40,096 nt of DNA from Bifidobacteriaceae bacterium (GCA_031278075.1 JAITLE010000039.1:1-40096), one strand, 5' to 3'. Shown: positions 17,553 through 26,360, counted from the first letter of the stretch. A program made the numbers and translations. The notes: a model not told the origin generated them from the letters alone.

Positions 17553-18322
17553 AGCACCTCGTACGGACGGATGGCCTTGGAGCCCAACTCCATGACCTGG
17601 ACATTGGCTGAGGCGCGCTCGGCTAGGTCGCGGTAGCCCAACTCCTGGGACTCGCGACCCAACGCTTTGGTCTGAGCGATAGCCTCTTCCGGTTCGGCGC
17701 CGGACAGGTACAGTGTCGAAGCCAGGCTCAAGCCCACCTTGACCCTGGTCCGGGCAGAGTTCGCGTCAACCGCGAGGGCCGCCTCAAATGATGCACGGGC
17801 GCCGGCCCAGTCGCCGGCCGCTAGGCGGAAAACACCTTGCTTCTCGCGGAGCTGACGCACCATCGACGTCCAAGACGGCGAGCGGCCCGCCAATGTGATT
17901 CCGCTCGGCCCCACCGCCTCTAGCACCGCTATTTCGCCGACGATCGCCTCGCTCGTGGGCGAGGCCACCATAAGGTCGAACGACTCGGCGTCAGACGTGT
18001 CCGCGGCGAAGCGTGACAAGGCCAAGCCGACAAGGAAGAACCCGATCGACTCGGTCCAGCCGATGGCTGCGGCCCGCGCCAGCCAGCGGGTCCGCCAGGT
18101 GGCCAAACCCTCCCAGTCGTGCAGTTGGGCCGCGGCCAATGCGGCCAGGCGACAGGTCTCCGTGTCCTCCGGAGACGGCGGCCGGGCCTGGATCTCGTCG
18201 AAGTGCTCGCTCGCGAGGTTGAGAGCGCGCGCCGCCGCGGGGTCGTCAGGGCGATACCGCATAGCGTCGATTGCCGCTTGGACTGCGCTGAGGAGCGCCA
18301 CTGCGCCAGGGAATGTGGCCAT
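17549..18322 (-). CDS. TPR-like helical repeat protein
   Basis: 257 residues of amphipathic helix pairs. The clearest unit is REKQGVFRLAAGDWAGARASFEAALAVD split across the consensus G-x-x-x-x-A-x-x-x-F-x-x-A-L positions, followed by a second pair (VGLSLASTLYLSGAEPEEAI). There are no catalytic motifs, signal peptide or membrane segment. It is the first gene of the four-gene minus-strand operon and its stop overlaps the nitroreductase TTG start. A scaffold or regulatory interaction role is likely. Specific family unknown. Confidence 0.75.
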   Translation of the reverse strand: MATFPGAVALLSAVQAAIDAMRYRPDDPAAARALNLASEHFDEIQARPPSPEDTETCRLAALAAAQLHDWEGLATWRTRWLARAAAIGWTESIGFFLVGLALSRFAADTSDAESFDLMVASPTSEAIVGEIAVLEAVGPSGITLAGRSPSWTSMVRQLREKQGVFRLAAGDWAGARASFEAALAVDANSARTRVKVGLSLASTLYLSGAEPEEAIAQTKALGRESQELGYRDLAERASANVQVMELGSKAIRPYEVL

Positions 18323-18392
18323 TGCTCGAACCTATACCCGGAGCCGACCGTGGGGCGAGCGGGCGGCGGTGGTCGCCGCGTTGTTCGGCTCA

Positions 18393-18500
18393 GTGGAGCG
18401 CCTTGGCACTCAGACGATCACCTGGGATCTCGCCATCACCCCTGACGGCAGGGTCTTGTACTCGACAGACCACACTCTTGTCTTGCTGACGCCGCGATGA
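18393..18500 (+). pseudogene. Fragment resembling one beta-propeller blade
   Basis: In the 289-bp gap between the divergent TPR and HD genes, the plus strand reads in one frame GTQTITWDLAITPDG then RVLYSTDHTLVLLTPR and a stop. This looks like the last blade of a WD40/PD40-type propeller. There is no start or upstream coding sequence, so it is best read as a remnant of a lost gene. It could also be chance, given its short length. Nothing else is visible in the gap apart from the upstream region of the HD gene. Confidence 0.35.
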
Positions 18501-18611
18501 GCCAGCCACTCGGCGCCGCGGGATCTGTTGCGCGCCACGCGGGCTTGGGCAAGACTTATGGACTGTGCGCCAGCGGGGGCTGCGCACGAATCCAAACACC
18601 CAGGAGGACCG

Positions 18612-21434
18612 ATGACGGCCGCTGAAGCGCCCGGCGAGCTTGACAAGCCCACCTTGATTATCAGCCCTCACACGGGTAAGAACCCAGTTGACAGCTTTAG
18701 TGGAGTGCCTCGCATTCTTGTGTGCCCGGACAGCGACACGTACAACCGAGAGCTTTCGAGTTCGCAGGCGAACTCGTCCGTGCTGTTAGTCGATCCCGGT
18801 GAGGATGCCGGCGGCGTGATCGGAGACCTGTTCGGCGCCGTGCTGTACTTGAAGCAAACCAAGGCGAAGCCGCCCAAAGGATCGTGGTTGGATAAGGAGC
18901 GGTGTGAGCGGCCCGTGTGCTGGCTCCCGCAGGGGGCGGATCGCGCCAGCCACGGTTTCGAGTTGGCCGAGGCCTGCCGGTTCTCGGGCATACCGCTGAT
19001 CGTCACCCAAGGCGACAAGCCGACCCGCAGGTTCCCGGAGCGCCCGCATTCATCGACCATTCGGTGGGCCTTCAGGGCTAGTTTGGACAAGCCGGGCGCC
19101 GAGGACATCCGGGCGCGCGGGTTCACCACCCTGATCAAGCAAGGGAAGACGCCCCAGAGTTGCCAGACGAACCTCTTGCTGCGCCTGCTGGGCGACAACG
19201 ACTTCCTGCTGCGCCCAGATCACGAGTCGGCTTGCGCCGATCTGCTCGAGCGGAAGGGTTATCCGCTTGCGGCAGCTGAACTGCGCCGCTTGATCGCGTG
19301 GTGGCTGCAACAGCGCATTTGGCACTACAAGAACTATGTGCCCGAGATGGTGCTCCACGACGACGTCCACTCCGCCGCGGTCGACCGCAACGTCGCCAGC
19401 TTCTGCGAACCGTTCCTGGCCCCAGCGGCCGCACCCGAATCGGCGCCGCTGTCAGCGGAGGACGTGTTCGCGCTCGCCGTCACGGCTTGGCTCCACGACA
19501 TAGGCCACGCCTCGATGACGTACGGCCCGGCCGGTGAGCCTCGCCGCGCCTCCAACGCCTTCGACGTCCGCGAATTCCACGGGATCTTTTCAGCCGACCG
19601 CCTGCTGAGCCCTAAAATCGACGATCGGTCGCTCCACGGTTTGGATGACATAGCTAAGACTCTCCATTACCCCCAACTTCTTGGCAAGGTGGCGGCGCTC
19701 AGTGCCCACCATCAGGGCTGGACTTCTTGCGACGCGCAAGGCGTCCAGAACAAGCCTGACCTTTTCGACGACACGCTGCTGCGACCCGATTACAGCGACC
19801 GCGCCGACACATTCCTGGAGAATGGACCTTTCATCTCGTCCTTCGACACCGACGCGATCCAAATGGCACACCTTGCGGACGCCACCGACGAGGACAAACA
19901 GGCCCACATCGAAGCCTTACACAGACTGCTAGCCATCATCCGACTCGCGGACGCGATGGACGTCGGCTTGCATCGAGCCCCTAATACCACCACCCAGGAC
20001 GCTATACGGACCGATCTGTTCGACGAGTTCCTGAACCAACTTTCCGCGGTGAGCCTAGACGAAACTACCGTCAAAGGATTGAAAGCCGTTATCGACGAAG
20101 TCAAAATGGCGTTCCATGCGACCGGCGGAGAACAGAAGGTCACGCCCCAGTCGCTTGTCGAGCACATCAACCCTCGAATCAAAGCGATGCGGGAAAGGGC
20201 GCCTCGTGAACACCAATCCGAAATTAAGAAGGTCGGGAAGTATGCTCCATACCTATTGAAGCAGGTTTACTATTACGCCGAGCAGGAGCGAATCGCGATG
20301 CTGTCGCCAGTCCCCGTGGAGCCGAGTGCGGACAGCAAAGGGGGGCCGACCTATGCCTTGTGCATATACGTCGTGCCGAACACGGCCAAGAACTCCAACG
20401 AGCCAGACGAAGTGGAAGAACTGGCGCAGAGTTTAGCTCTCCGTGAATGGGGCGTAGAACACGTGCGCCAAGGAAAAGCCGAGGCGGCCGACTCAAAAAA
20501 GGGCGCAATATTGACTTACCTCACGGAGGGTCTGGGATTCCGCCTCGACGCGGAGTCCTTGCCAGTGGAGTTGATTGACCCGTCCGTGATGTGTTGGGTC
20601 CGCCTAGAGTCTAAGCAGCCGCCATCCAGGAAGGCTTCCAAACCCACTCCTATCAGCGCCATCCCGAACGGATTCGGCGAATGGACGGTGTTCGACGGGT
20701 CGGAGTATTCGCCTCACATTGAGGTGGCGGGGGCCAGCATTGCCACGGACCTGGCGCGATCGGCCCTGGCGGCGCTGAGCGAAGACGGCAAGCTCCACAC
20801 CCGCCCGGTTCACGGCGGTCCGAGCACCGCCGAAGAGCTCCCCGGGCTCACTTCGCCGGCCCAGTGCCTGGGTTACTGTCAGCAGGACGAGACGCACTTC
20901 GCGCTCGTTCACGAGAAGAACAGCACTGGGCTGACGTTGTATGCGCGCAATTCGAGCGGCGGAGCCTGGGAGCGCGCGCCTGACGCCCTGTTCAAGAGGA
21001 ACGGTCCTAGCGCTTTGCGGGCTTTCCCGGTCCCTGGTCCTTCCGATGCTGATCGAGACCGCTGGGTCTGCTTGACGAAGGACGGCAGGCTGAAGCACTT
21101 CAGTCCAACACTCAAAGGCGCGGACTTCGCTCCTGGCGGGGAGGGCTGGGAAGCGCCGTATATCGACTTCGACGTGGTTGAACACCAGGGTTCGGTCTGG
21201 TGGGCAGCAATCACGAAGAAAGGCCGGATAGTCGTTCTTAGCACCCAGATGAACGAGGCCCCGCCTGCGACTCAACGGGAGCAGCCAGGCAAGCCGAAGA
21301 TCGAGAAGGGCGTCAAGGCGGAGGCGCTGTGGTGGGCGCCGACGCCGGTCGGCGGCCTCACACTGGTGGTTCAATTCGCTGACGGCACGCGCGCGTTCGC
21401 CCTCGCGAATGACGGAACATGGAGGGACAACTGA
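18612..21434 (+). CDS. HD-type phosphohydrolase (HD-CE-like) with C-terminal propeller-like domain
   Basis: 940 residues from ATG 18612, preceded by a strong AGGAGG at 18602-18607; an upstream in-frame start lacks such a site. An N-terminal alpha/beta region (residues ~10-170) is followed by an HD domain: MVLHDDVHSAAVD near residue 248, TAWLHDIGHAS near 292 with the metal-binding His-Asp, REFHGIFSADRLL, and IIRLADAMDVGLHRAP. This order fits the HD-CE group found with caspases, Hsp90-like and STAND proteins in conflict systems. The last ~250 residues are beta-rich with repeats such as ALSEDGKLHTRP, CLTKDGRLKHFSP and AITKKGRIVVLS, a probable propeller sensor. The stop overlaps the next ATG by 1 nt. 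Predicted nucleotide-second-messenger or nucleic-acid phosphohydrolase. Confidence 0.78.
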   Translation: MTAAEAPGELDKPTLIISPHTGKNPVDSFSGVPRILVCPDSDTYNRELSSSQANSSVLLVDPGEDAGGVIGDLFGAVLYLKQTKAKPPKGSWLDKERCERPVCWLPQGADRASHGFELAEACRFSGIPLIVTQGDKPTRRFPERPHSSTIRWAFRASLDKPGAEDIRARGFTTLIKQGKTPQSCQTNLLLRLLGDNDFLLRPDHESACADLLERKGYPLAAAELRRLIAWWLQQRIWHYKNYVPEMVLHDDVHSAAVDRNVASFCEPFLAPAAAPESAPLSAEDVFALAVTAWLHDIGHASMTYGPAGEPRRASNAFDVREFHGIFSADRLLSPKIDDRSLHGLDDIAKTLHYPQLLGKVAALSAHHQGWTSCDAQGVQNKPDLFDDTLLRPDYSDRADTFLENGPFISSFDTDAIQMAHLADATDEDKQAHIEALHRLLAIIRLADAMDVGLHRAPNTTTQDAIRTDLFDEFLNQLSAVSLDETTVKGLKAVIDEVKMAFHATGGEQKVTPQSLVEHINPRIKAMRERAPREHQSEIKKVGKYAPYLLKQVYYYAEQERIAMLSPVPVEPSADSKGGPTYALCIYVVPNTAKNSNEPDEVEELAQSLALREWGVEHVRQGKAEAADSKKGAILTYLTEGLGFRLDAESLPVELIDPSVMCWVRLESKQPPSRKASKPTPISAIPNGFGEWTVFDGSEYSPHIEVAGASIATDLARSALAALSEDGKLHTRPVHGGPSTAEELPGLTSPAQCLGYCQQDETHFALVHEKNSTGLTLYARNSSGGAWERAPDALFKRNGPSALRAFPVPGPSDADRDRWVCLTKDGRLKHFSPTLKGADFAPGGEGWEAPYIDFDVVEHQGSVWWAAITKKGRIVVLSTQMNEAPPATQREQPGKPKIEKGVKAEALWWAPTPVGGLTLVVQFADGTRAFALANDGTWRDN

Positions 21435-22597
21435 TGGGTCGCGCCGCCATTCTGATCGGGATTGACCAGTATTCGTTCCTGAGCGAGGACCAGCCCGGGC
21501 CTGCCGAAGCGGCGGAGAAGCTCGCAGAGGCTCTAAGGCGCGCCGACCCTGGGGGCTGGGGACCGACGGTGAAAACCGTGCCGGCCGAGTGCGGCCCGGT
21601 GAGCGCTGAGGAGCTCAACGAATCCGTCGCCGATGGGCTGTCGGGTTTGGAAGACAGTGATGAGCTGCTGTTCTATTTCGCCGGGTTCGCCTTCAACAGG
21701 GGACACGACCTGCTCCTGGCGGCTTCAGATCACCGCCCCTATCAGCTATCCGGCAGCGAGTTGCGGCTCTCGTGGCTGCTCGACCAGGTGCGCGCGCGGA
21801 ATTTGAAGAATGCGACCATCATCCTGGACTGCTTCGGCGGAGCGGCAGTCCAGGCGATGAACATCCCACGCGGCACGGTGGTGTTGGCCAACACCCAGGC
21901 CGGTTACGGTTGGCCGAGGCAAGCCCTTTCCAACGCCTTGGCGGCGGGGCTCGACGGGCCCCGGGGAACGAAGAAGGGCCAGGCCCGCGCGTGGGACCAG
22001 TCCGGGCAGGTCACCACCCTGTCCTGGTTCATGAGCGCCATCAGCGCGCTGGCGACCGACGACAACTGGGAGCCGATCGTCCAAGGTTCGCTCAGCGGGG
22101 CGGCGACCGTTGGCTGGGTCGAGATCCTCCAACGCGCCGAGATGCTCCGGTTGCCCAAGTTGTTCCCCCAGCGCGAGGATGGGAGCCACACCGCCACCCT
22201 GTCTCCTGAAATGGAATGGCCACACGGGATCGGCGTCGACCAAATACGGAAGACGCTGAAGTGGGGCGACGACCCGAAGGTGGAAGCCGCCATCGCCGCG
22301 GTCGAAGCCAAAGGCAAGGAGTTCGGGTTCCACAGCCGCCCGCTCGGTTATAGCGCAGAAGACCGCCACGCGCCCGAATTCGAGCCCGAACAGGATATGG
22401 AACTCATCAAGAAGCTCCGCGACGCTGGACTGCTCGAATCGATCGAACCGTATAGCGACCTGTTCTGGTCGTGTCTGTCTCACGGCACGGCGAAGCTCAA
22501 CGACAGCGGCGTCGCGTTGTGGAAAATAGCTGAGGCTGAGGCGAAGCACGAGCAGGCGGCTCCCGCCGATCAGGCCGTCGGCGACGCCTCAGCGTGA
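21434..22597 (+). CDS. Caspase-like (C14) fold protein, catalytic residues apparently lost
   Basis: 387 residues, GGAGGG ribosome site at 21421-21426, 1-nt overlap with the HD gene. Caspase-fold landmarks are AAILIGIDQYSFL at the N-terminus, DELLFYFAGF (strand carrying the catalytic His), LLLAASDHRPY, and NATIILDCFGGAA (strand carrying the catalytic Cys). In active relatives these read YFSGHG and LDxCHSG. Here His is replaced by Phe85 (GFA) and the nucleophile position by Phe134 (DCFGG); Cys133 is one residue early. It is therefore probably a pseudo-caspase acting as partner, regulator or substrate trap of the HD protein. A one-residue alignment shift making Cys133 the nucleophile is possible. 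The 3' end overlaps the convergent Clp gene by 28 nt. Confidence 0.8.
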   Translation: MGRAAILIGIDQYSFLSEDQPGPAEAAEKLAEALRRADPGGWGPTVKTVPAECGPVSAEELNESVADGLSGLEDSDELLFYFAGFAFNRGHDLLLAASDHRPYQLSGSELRLSWLLDQVRARNLKNATIILDCFGGAAVQAMNIPRGTVVLANTQAGYGWPRQALSNALAAGLDGPRGTKKGQARAWDQSGQVTTLSWFMSAISALATDDNWEPIVQGSLSGAATVGWVEILQRAEMLRLPKLFPQREDGSHTATLSPEMEWPHGIGVDQIRKTLKWGDDPKVEAAIAAVEAKGKEFGFHSRPLGYSAEDRHAPEFEPEQDMELIKKLRDAGLLESIEPYSDLFWSCLSHGTAKLNDSGVALWKIAEAEAKHEQAAPADQAVGDASA

Positions 22598-23913
22598 AGG
22601 GTGACTTCGAGCCCTTCGTCGATCGCCGCTCGCACGCCGGCGCCGCTCGCCTCCGGCGGGATCTCCCGCAGAGCCTCAGCTAGCTTTCCGCCCAACTCAC
22701 GCTCGATGAAGTACTCGACGTCGCGACCACCCGACTGAAGCGGGGCACGATTCGCGAGGTCGGCGACGGCATCGGGCGCTATCCGATCCAGGAGCAGGCC
22801 GTAGGACTCGACAATCCGCTGCACGGTCAAAACGATCAACTGGGCTGTGACCGCCGGCGAGAGCGGTTTGAAGACGAGAACGCGGCCCAAGCGGCCGACG
22901 ATCTCCGGCGGGTATCCGTGGTCGCGCAGGAACCGGCGGAGCCGCTGATCCGAAGCGTCGGCCAGGGGCTGGACCGCGGCGGCGTCCTTATTGGATGTGA
23001 ACAAGAGGATCGCCTGCCGCGCGTCGATTTCGCGCGCTTGTCCACCGATGCGACCCGCGTCCATCAAGTTCATGATGGAACGCCATAGCTGCGGATGGGC
23101 CTTGTCCATCTCGTCGAGCAGGATCACCGTCTTGGGATTGTTGCGCAAAGCCGACGCGAGATCGTGACCGTCGTCGTAACCGATATATCCCGGAGGCGCG
23201 CCGAACAGGCGCGAGACGCTGTGCCGCTCGCTGAATTCACTCATGTCGAGGCGCTCGTATGACCACTGGGCGCCGCTGGTCTCAGTGAGGTGTTCGGCGA
23301 GTTGCTCCGCCGCGAGTGTCTTGCCCGTCCCGGTCGCCCCGATCAAGAGCGCAGAAGCGGGACGGCGTGGATATGGCTTCGCCAAATGGTGCGCCGCCAA
23401 CTCGACGAGGCCGTTGATCGCGGCGTCCTGCCCCAGCACCTGGGCCGAGAGAACCTGCCCGAGTTCAGCGGGGGTCGGCGCCGGCTTCGATTGGATCTCG
23501 ACCTGCTCCAGTTCGGTCACCTGCTCGACAGGCAAGCGCCGGACCGGTGGGCGCTTCGGGGCAGACCGCCCGGGGCGCGCCTGCCGCCCGGCCGACGCGC
23601 GCGGTTCCCCTCGCGCCTGGCTGGGCGCGCCGAGTTTCTGGCGCAGCCACGCGACGCAATCCCCGAAGGTCTCGAACCGGCGGGTGCCGGTGGCGACCCA
23701 TTCAGCGATCTCAGGGTCCTCAGGACCGGTGAATTCTATCCCGCGGCGAATATGCAACAACGTCTCGTCGCCGCTGGTTTCGATGCCGATGTCGGCGTGA
23801 TCCGGCAGACAGCCGTCCGGCAGCGGGTGACGCGGGTAGACGACGCACGCCTCCCTGGACCGACGTTCGAGGGTGGCGATGGTGTCCCGGCTGGCAGTTG
23901 TGAGATTGGCCAC
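22570..23913 (-). CDS. ClpB/ClpC-type AAA+ unfoldase with single D2-like module
   Basis: 447 residues from GTG 23913, with AGGAG at 23919-23923 (minus-strand reading). Residues 1-~160 are not recognised and include an Arg/Pro/Ala-rich linker. The rest is a ClpA/B D2-type AAA+ module: Walker A GATGTGKT, RLDMSEFSERHSVSRL, the substrate-gripping pore loop PPGYIGYDDG, Walker B ILLDEMDKAHP, sensor-1 LLFTSNKD, an arginine in GRLGRVLVF, and the small C-terminal domain. It is about half the length of ClpB because there is only one ATPase ring. It is last on the minus strand after the JAB-E1 gene (120-nt gap), suggesting it unfolds proteins handled by the conjugation arm. No protease is encoded here. 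Confidence 0.9.
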   Translation of the reverse strand: MANLTTASRDTIATLERRSREACVVYPRHPLPDGCLPDHADIGIETSGDETLLHIRRGIEFTGPEDPEIAEWVATGTRRFETFGDCVAWLRQKLGAPSQARGEPRASAGRQARPGRSAPKRPPVRRLPVEQVTELEQVEIQSKPAPTPAELGQVLSAQVLGQDAAINGLVELAAHHLAKPYPRRPASALLIGATGTGKTLAAEQLAEHLTETSGAQWSYERLDMSEFSERHSVSRLFGAPPGYIGYDDGHDLASALRNNPKTVILLDEMDKAHPQLWRSIMNLMDAGRIGGQAREIDARQAILLFTSNKDAAAVQPLADASDQRLRRFLRDHGYPPEIVGRLGRVLVFKPLSPAVTAQLIVLTVQRIVESYGLLLDRIAPDAVADLANRAPLQSGGRDVEYFIERELGGKLAEALREIPPEASGAGVRAAIDEGLEVTLHAEASPTA

Positions 23914-24033
23914 AATAACTCCTATAACGCTGGGCGCCGAATTGTCCGGCCCCGGGTGGATTTTGGGTTGGCGGCCCCGGGCCGAACAGGGGCTGAAACG
24001 CTCGTCCTGTCCGGCTCGGGGCCCGGTGACGCG

Positions 24034-25743
24034 TCAAGCCGCGAGCCTGATGACTCGTTCCGCGACCGACGCGCGTCTGGCCTCGCCATAGACCCGGGTC
24101 AAGATCCGAGTCTCGGCGAAGGTTCCGATTTGGTCCGTGAGGTCACCGGTCCCGCCGCAGTCCGGGCAGGCTCCGCCGGGCGATCCGGGGCCGTCGGGCG
24201 TGGGCCTGGTCCACAGCGTCTCGTCCATCACGCAGGAACCGTCCCGGACGGCATCGAGCCGCGTGAAAGCCGGCAGCGGACTGTCCGGGTCGAGGCGTGT
24301 CAGATCGAGGTTCCGATCCGCGAGCCGCTCCATCCATCCCCGATACCGGATCGTCGCCGGGTGGTCTGGCTGCGCGAGCGGGTTGAGCGCGTGCAGCAAG
24401 GCCAGGGTCACGACCTGCTTCGACTCGTTGACCCTGTCGGTCGCGAGGATCGGCGTGCCGTCGGAGGTGACGTCGTTGACGTACCGGTCCTGCAGGTAGG
24501 CACGGTAACGGCTGGATTGCGCGCAGCGGATGCAAGCCTCGGTCAGGCCGGGAGCGGCGAAGGCCAGCTCAACGCCGCGGCCTTCCGCATAGACGTTGGC
24601 GGCTAAGGTCGGCACGCCGAAGTGCAGACCGAGACGTTGGACGCGGTCCTGTGCGGCGAAGTTGTCGGTGAACGCGCCCAGCAGCGTCAACGCTGGTATT
24701 GCCGCCGGGCCGGCCGGCAACGGTTCCCGCAGCAGCCGGTGGAAGCCGATGTCGTCGATGGCGTCGTCCTTGGCTTGTACCGTCCACACATGGCAGTTGG
24801 GATTGAGGCGGGTGAGCCGGCGGGCCAGCGCGTCGCATTTGGCGATGCCGATGTCCAGCGGATCGGCGTCTTGGGTGCCGATGTTCTTCGGTTCGACCCT
24901 GTCGGGATCGATCAGCACGAACTGGCCCGTGCCCATCCGCGCCATCTTCTCCAGGTAGCCCGCCGAGCCGCCCACGCCGATGGCGACCACCCGAGTCGAG
25001 GTCATCACTCGCGGGTCGTAGGCGCTGCGCACACGTTCCAGGTACGGGTTGGGGCGGGGACGCTCGTGGAGGTGGTCTGGAGCTAAGACGATCACGGGCG
25101 CGTCGAGGACCGCCACGCCGTCGCCATGCCGGCCCGCGCGCGAGCGACGGTTTCTCCTCCCAGTTCCGGATCGGACGGCCACGAAGCCGTTGATGAGGAA
25201 TTCACTCGCGTCCGGCACGGTCCTGACGATGGGCATGGCCATGCGGTCGAGCTTCGGCACGGCGGCCAGGATGCGTTCAGCGTAAACTCGGTCCCCGCCA
25301 GAAGGGCTGGTGGCGGCGCCGGGGTGGCTGTGGACAAACCCCATGAAATCGATTCCTTGGGGATCCCATTCCTCACGCAGCAAACGATTGATCACTTGGA
25401 CGTCGGGCGTGTAGGTGACGCTGGTCACCGCGGCGCTCCGGTCGAGGTGAACATGCGTGATCAGACCCAGCTTCCGGTTTCCGCCGAGGACGGCGCCGGT
25501 CTCCGCCCGAAGCCGGCCGATGCTCCGGCCGATGGCCTCGTGCACGGGGCGTGTCATCGTGAGACTCATGCGCTCCGAGAGCTGTTCTGGGACGAGACGG
25601 GTGACCCGTCCGGTTGTGACCGACCCTTGTTGGCCGGGGATGAAGTCCGCACCCTCGACGCGTTGCGCCGGTCGGATCCGGCCGCCTTTGAACCACCTGA
25701 TGATTTGGCAATCAGGGTCTCTTGGGCGGGAATGGCTGATCAT
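24034..25743 (-). CDS. JAB (JAMM) peptidase fused to E1/ThiF-like activating domain
   Basis: 569 residues; ATG 25743 with AGGAG 7 nt upstream. The N-terminal JAB domain has the complete metalloprotease signature: a Glu in AETGAVLGG, and GFVHSHPGAATSPSGGD (H-x-H-x...-S-x2-D). The following E1/ThiF domain has VVAIGVGGSAGYLEKMAR, LIDPDRVEPKNIG and IAKCDALARRLTRLNPN, giving the adenylation Rossmann core. The family's Arg in NxxRQ is not evident (NIGTQ). Cysteines in ACIRCAQ and in GGACPDCGGTG could be transfer or zinc residues. JAB-E1 fusions are known from prokaryotic ubiquitin-like conjugation systems, where E1 adenylates the modifier's C-terminus and JAB processes or removes it. The next genes upstream are the proposed E2-like proteins. 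Confidence 0.9.
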   Translation of the reverse strand: MISHSRPRDPDCQIIRWFKGGRIRPAQRVEGADFIPGQQGSVTTGRVTRLVPEQLSERMSLTMTRPVHEAIGRSIGRLRAETGAVLGGNRKLGLITHVHLDRSAAVTSVTYTPDVQVINRLLREEWDPQGIDFMGFVHSHPGAATSPSGGDRVYAERILAAVPKLDRMAMPIVRTVPDASEFLINGFVAVRSGTGRRNRRSRAGRHGDGVAVLDAPVIVLAPDHLHERPRPNPYLERVRSAYDPRVMTSTRVVAIGVGGSAGYLEKMARMGTGQFVLIDPDRVEPKNIGTQDADPLDIGIAKCDALARRLTRLNPNCHVWTVQAKDDAIDDIGFHRLLREPLPAGPAAIPALTLLGAFTDNFAAQDRVQRLGLHFGVPTLAANVYAEGRGVELAFAAPGLTEACIRCAQSSRYRAYLQDRYVNDVTSDGTPILATDRVNESKQVVTLALLHALNPLAQPDHPATIRYRGWMERLADRNLDLTRLDPDSPLPAFTRLDAVRDGSCVMDETLWTRPTPDGPGSPGGACPDCGGTGDLTDQIGTFAETRILTRVYGEARRASVAERVIRLAA

Positions 25744-25786
25744 AGTTTTCTCCTGTCACATTTGGGATTCGGTGGCGCCCGTCGGT

Positions 25787-26137
25787 CTAGAACCACGGGC
25801 CGGGTCGGGGCCTACCGGGTGGTGGCTCGAACTTCCCGGTGGCGATGTAGTTTTCCGTGCAGTCGGCCCAGAGCGCTGCGACTGCTTGGGCGTCTGAGAG
25901 GGTCTTGATGGTGTTGTCCCAGCAGATGTACGGGCGTGAGCCGATTCCGAAACGGTGGGTTTGGACGCTGCCCGAGGGTCTTCCTCCGTAGCTCGGCGAG
26001 GCGGTGATGTAGATCTTCCAGCCCGACACCGTGTGTTCGAATGTGAACCAGTAGCCGCGCCTGGACGGCCAGGCCTGGTAAAGGCGGTCGTGCCAGGTTC
26101 CGATCTGACGGGCGTATTGCTCAGTTGCAGATGCCAT
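25787..26137 (-). CDS. Small E2-like candidate protein, copy 3
   Basis: 116 residues, ATG 26137 with GAGGAG ribosome site. It is clearly paralogous to 27274-27666 and to the N-terminal half of 26462-27262. Shared pattern: a short N-terminal helix, WPSRRGYWFTFE, GWKIYITASPSYGG, then SRPYICWDN and a long helix with AQAVAALWADCTENYIATG. The order helix, beta hairpin, Pro-containing turn, beta strand ending in an invariant Cys, then helix is what a minimal ubiquitin-conjugating E2 fold would give, with the invariant Cys as catalytic residue. This assignment is my inference from topology and from the JAB-E1 gene 43 nt downstream; no known family was recognised. Confidence 0.88.
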   Translation of the reverse strand: MASATEQYARQIGTWHDRLYQAWPSRRGYWFTFEHTVSGWKIYITASPSYGGRPSGSVQTHRFGIGSRPYICWDNTIKTLSDAQAVAALWADCTENYIATGKFEPPPGRPRPGPWF

Positions 26138-26225
26138 TGTGGCGCTCCTCTTGCGGGTTGGCGCGCTGGCGCCGGCCGCTCACGCGAAACCGACGCCAGC
26201 GCCTTGGTGTGGCGGCATGCTGCGG

Positions 26226-26360
26226 TCAGCAGCGATGCGTCCGCCACTTGTAGCTGTCAGCCGCGAACCAGTGCTGACACTTCGGGCACTTGACCACGCC
26301 CCCGTGGAACGTCCCGGCGGGGATCTCCTCCGGACGAACCGGGTTCTTGTCGGCTTTCAT
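26226..26360 (-). CDS. 44-residue zinc-finger protein
   Basis: Short gene easily missed: ATG 26360 with AAAGGA ribosome site (about 26365-26371), stop at 26226. It begins MKADKNPVRPEEIPAGTFHG and ends with KCPKCQHWFAADSYKWRTHR and Cys. The CPKC...H...C arrangement is a C2HC-type zinc-binding knuckle. It lies between two of the paralogous E2-like genes in the same direction, with one copy of the 17-bp motif 66 nt upstream of its start. A nucleic-acid- or protein-binding accessory role is likely. Function not known. Confidence 0.75.
   Translation of the reverse strand: MKADKNPVRPEEIPAGTFHGGVVKCPKCQHWFAADSYKWRTHRC

Noticed and set aside
23972..23984. CGGCCCCGGGCCG inverted repeat between the Clp and JAB-E1 genes
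   Set aside because: Only a 5-bp stem in a very GC-rich 120-nt gap, with nothing to distinguish it from chance.
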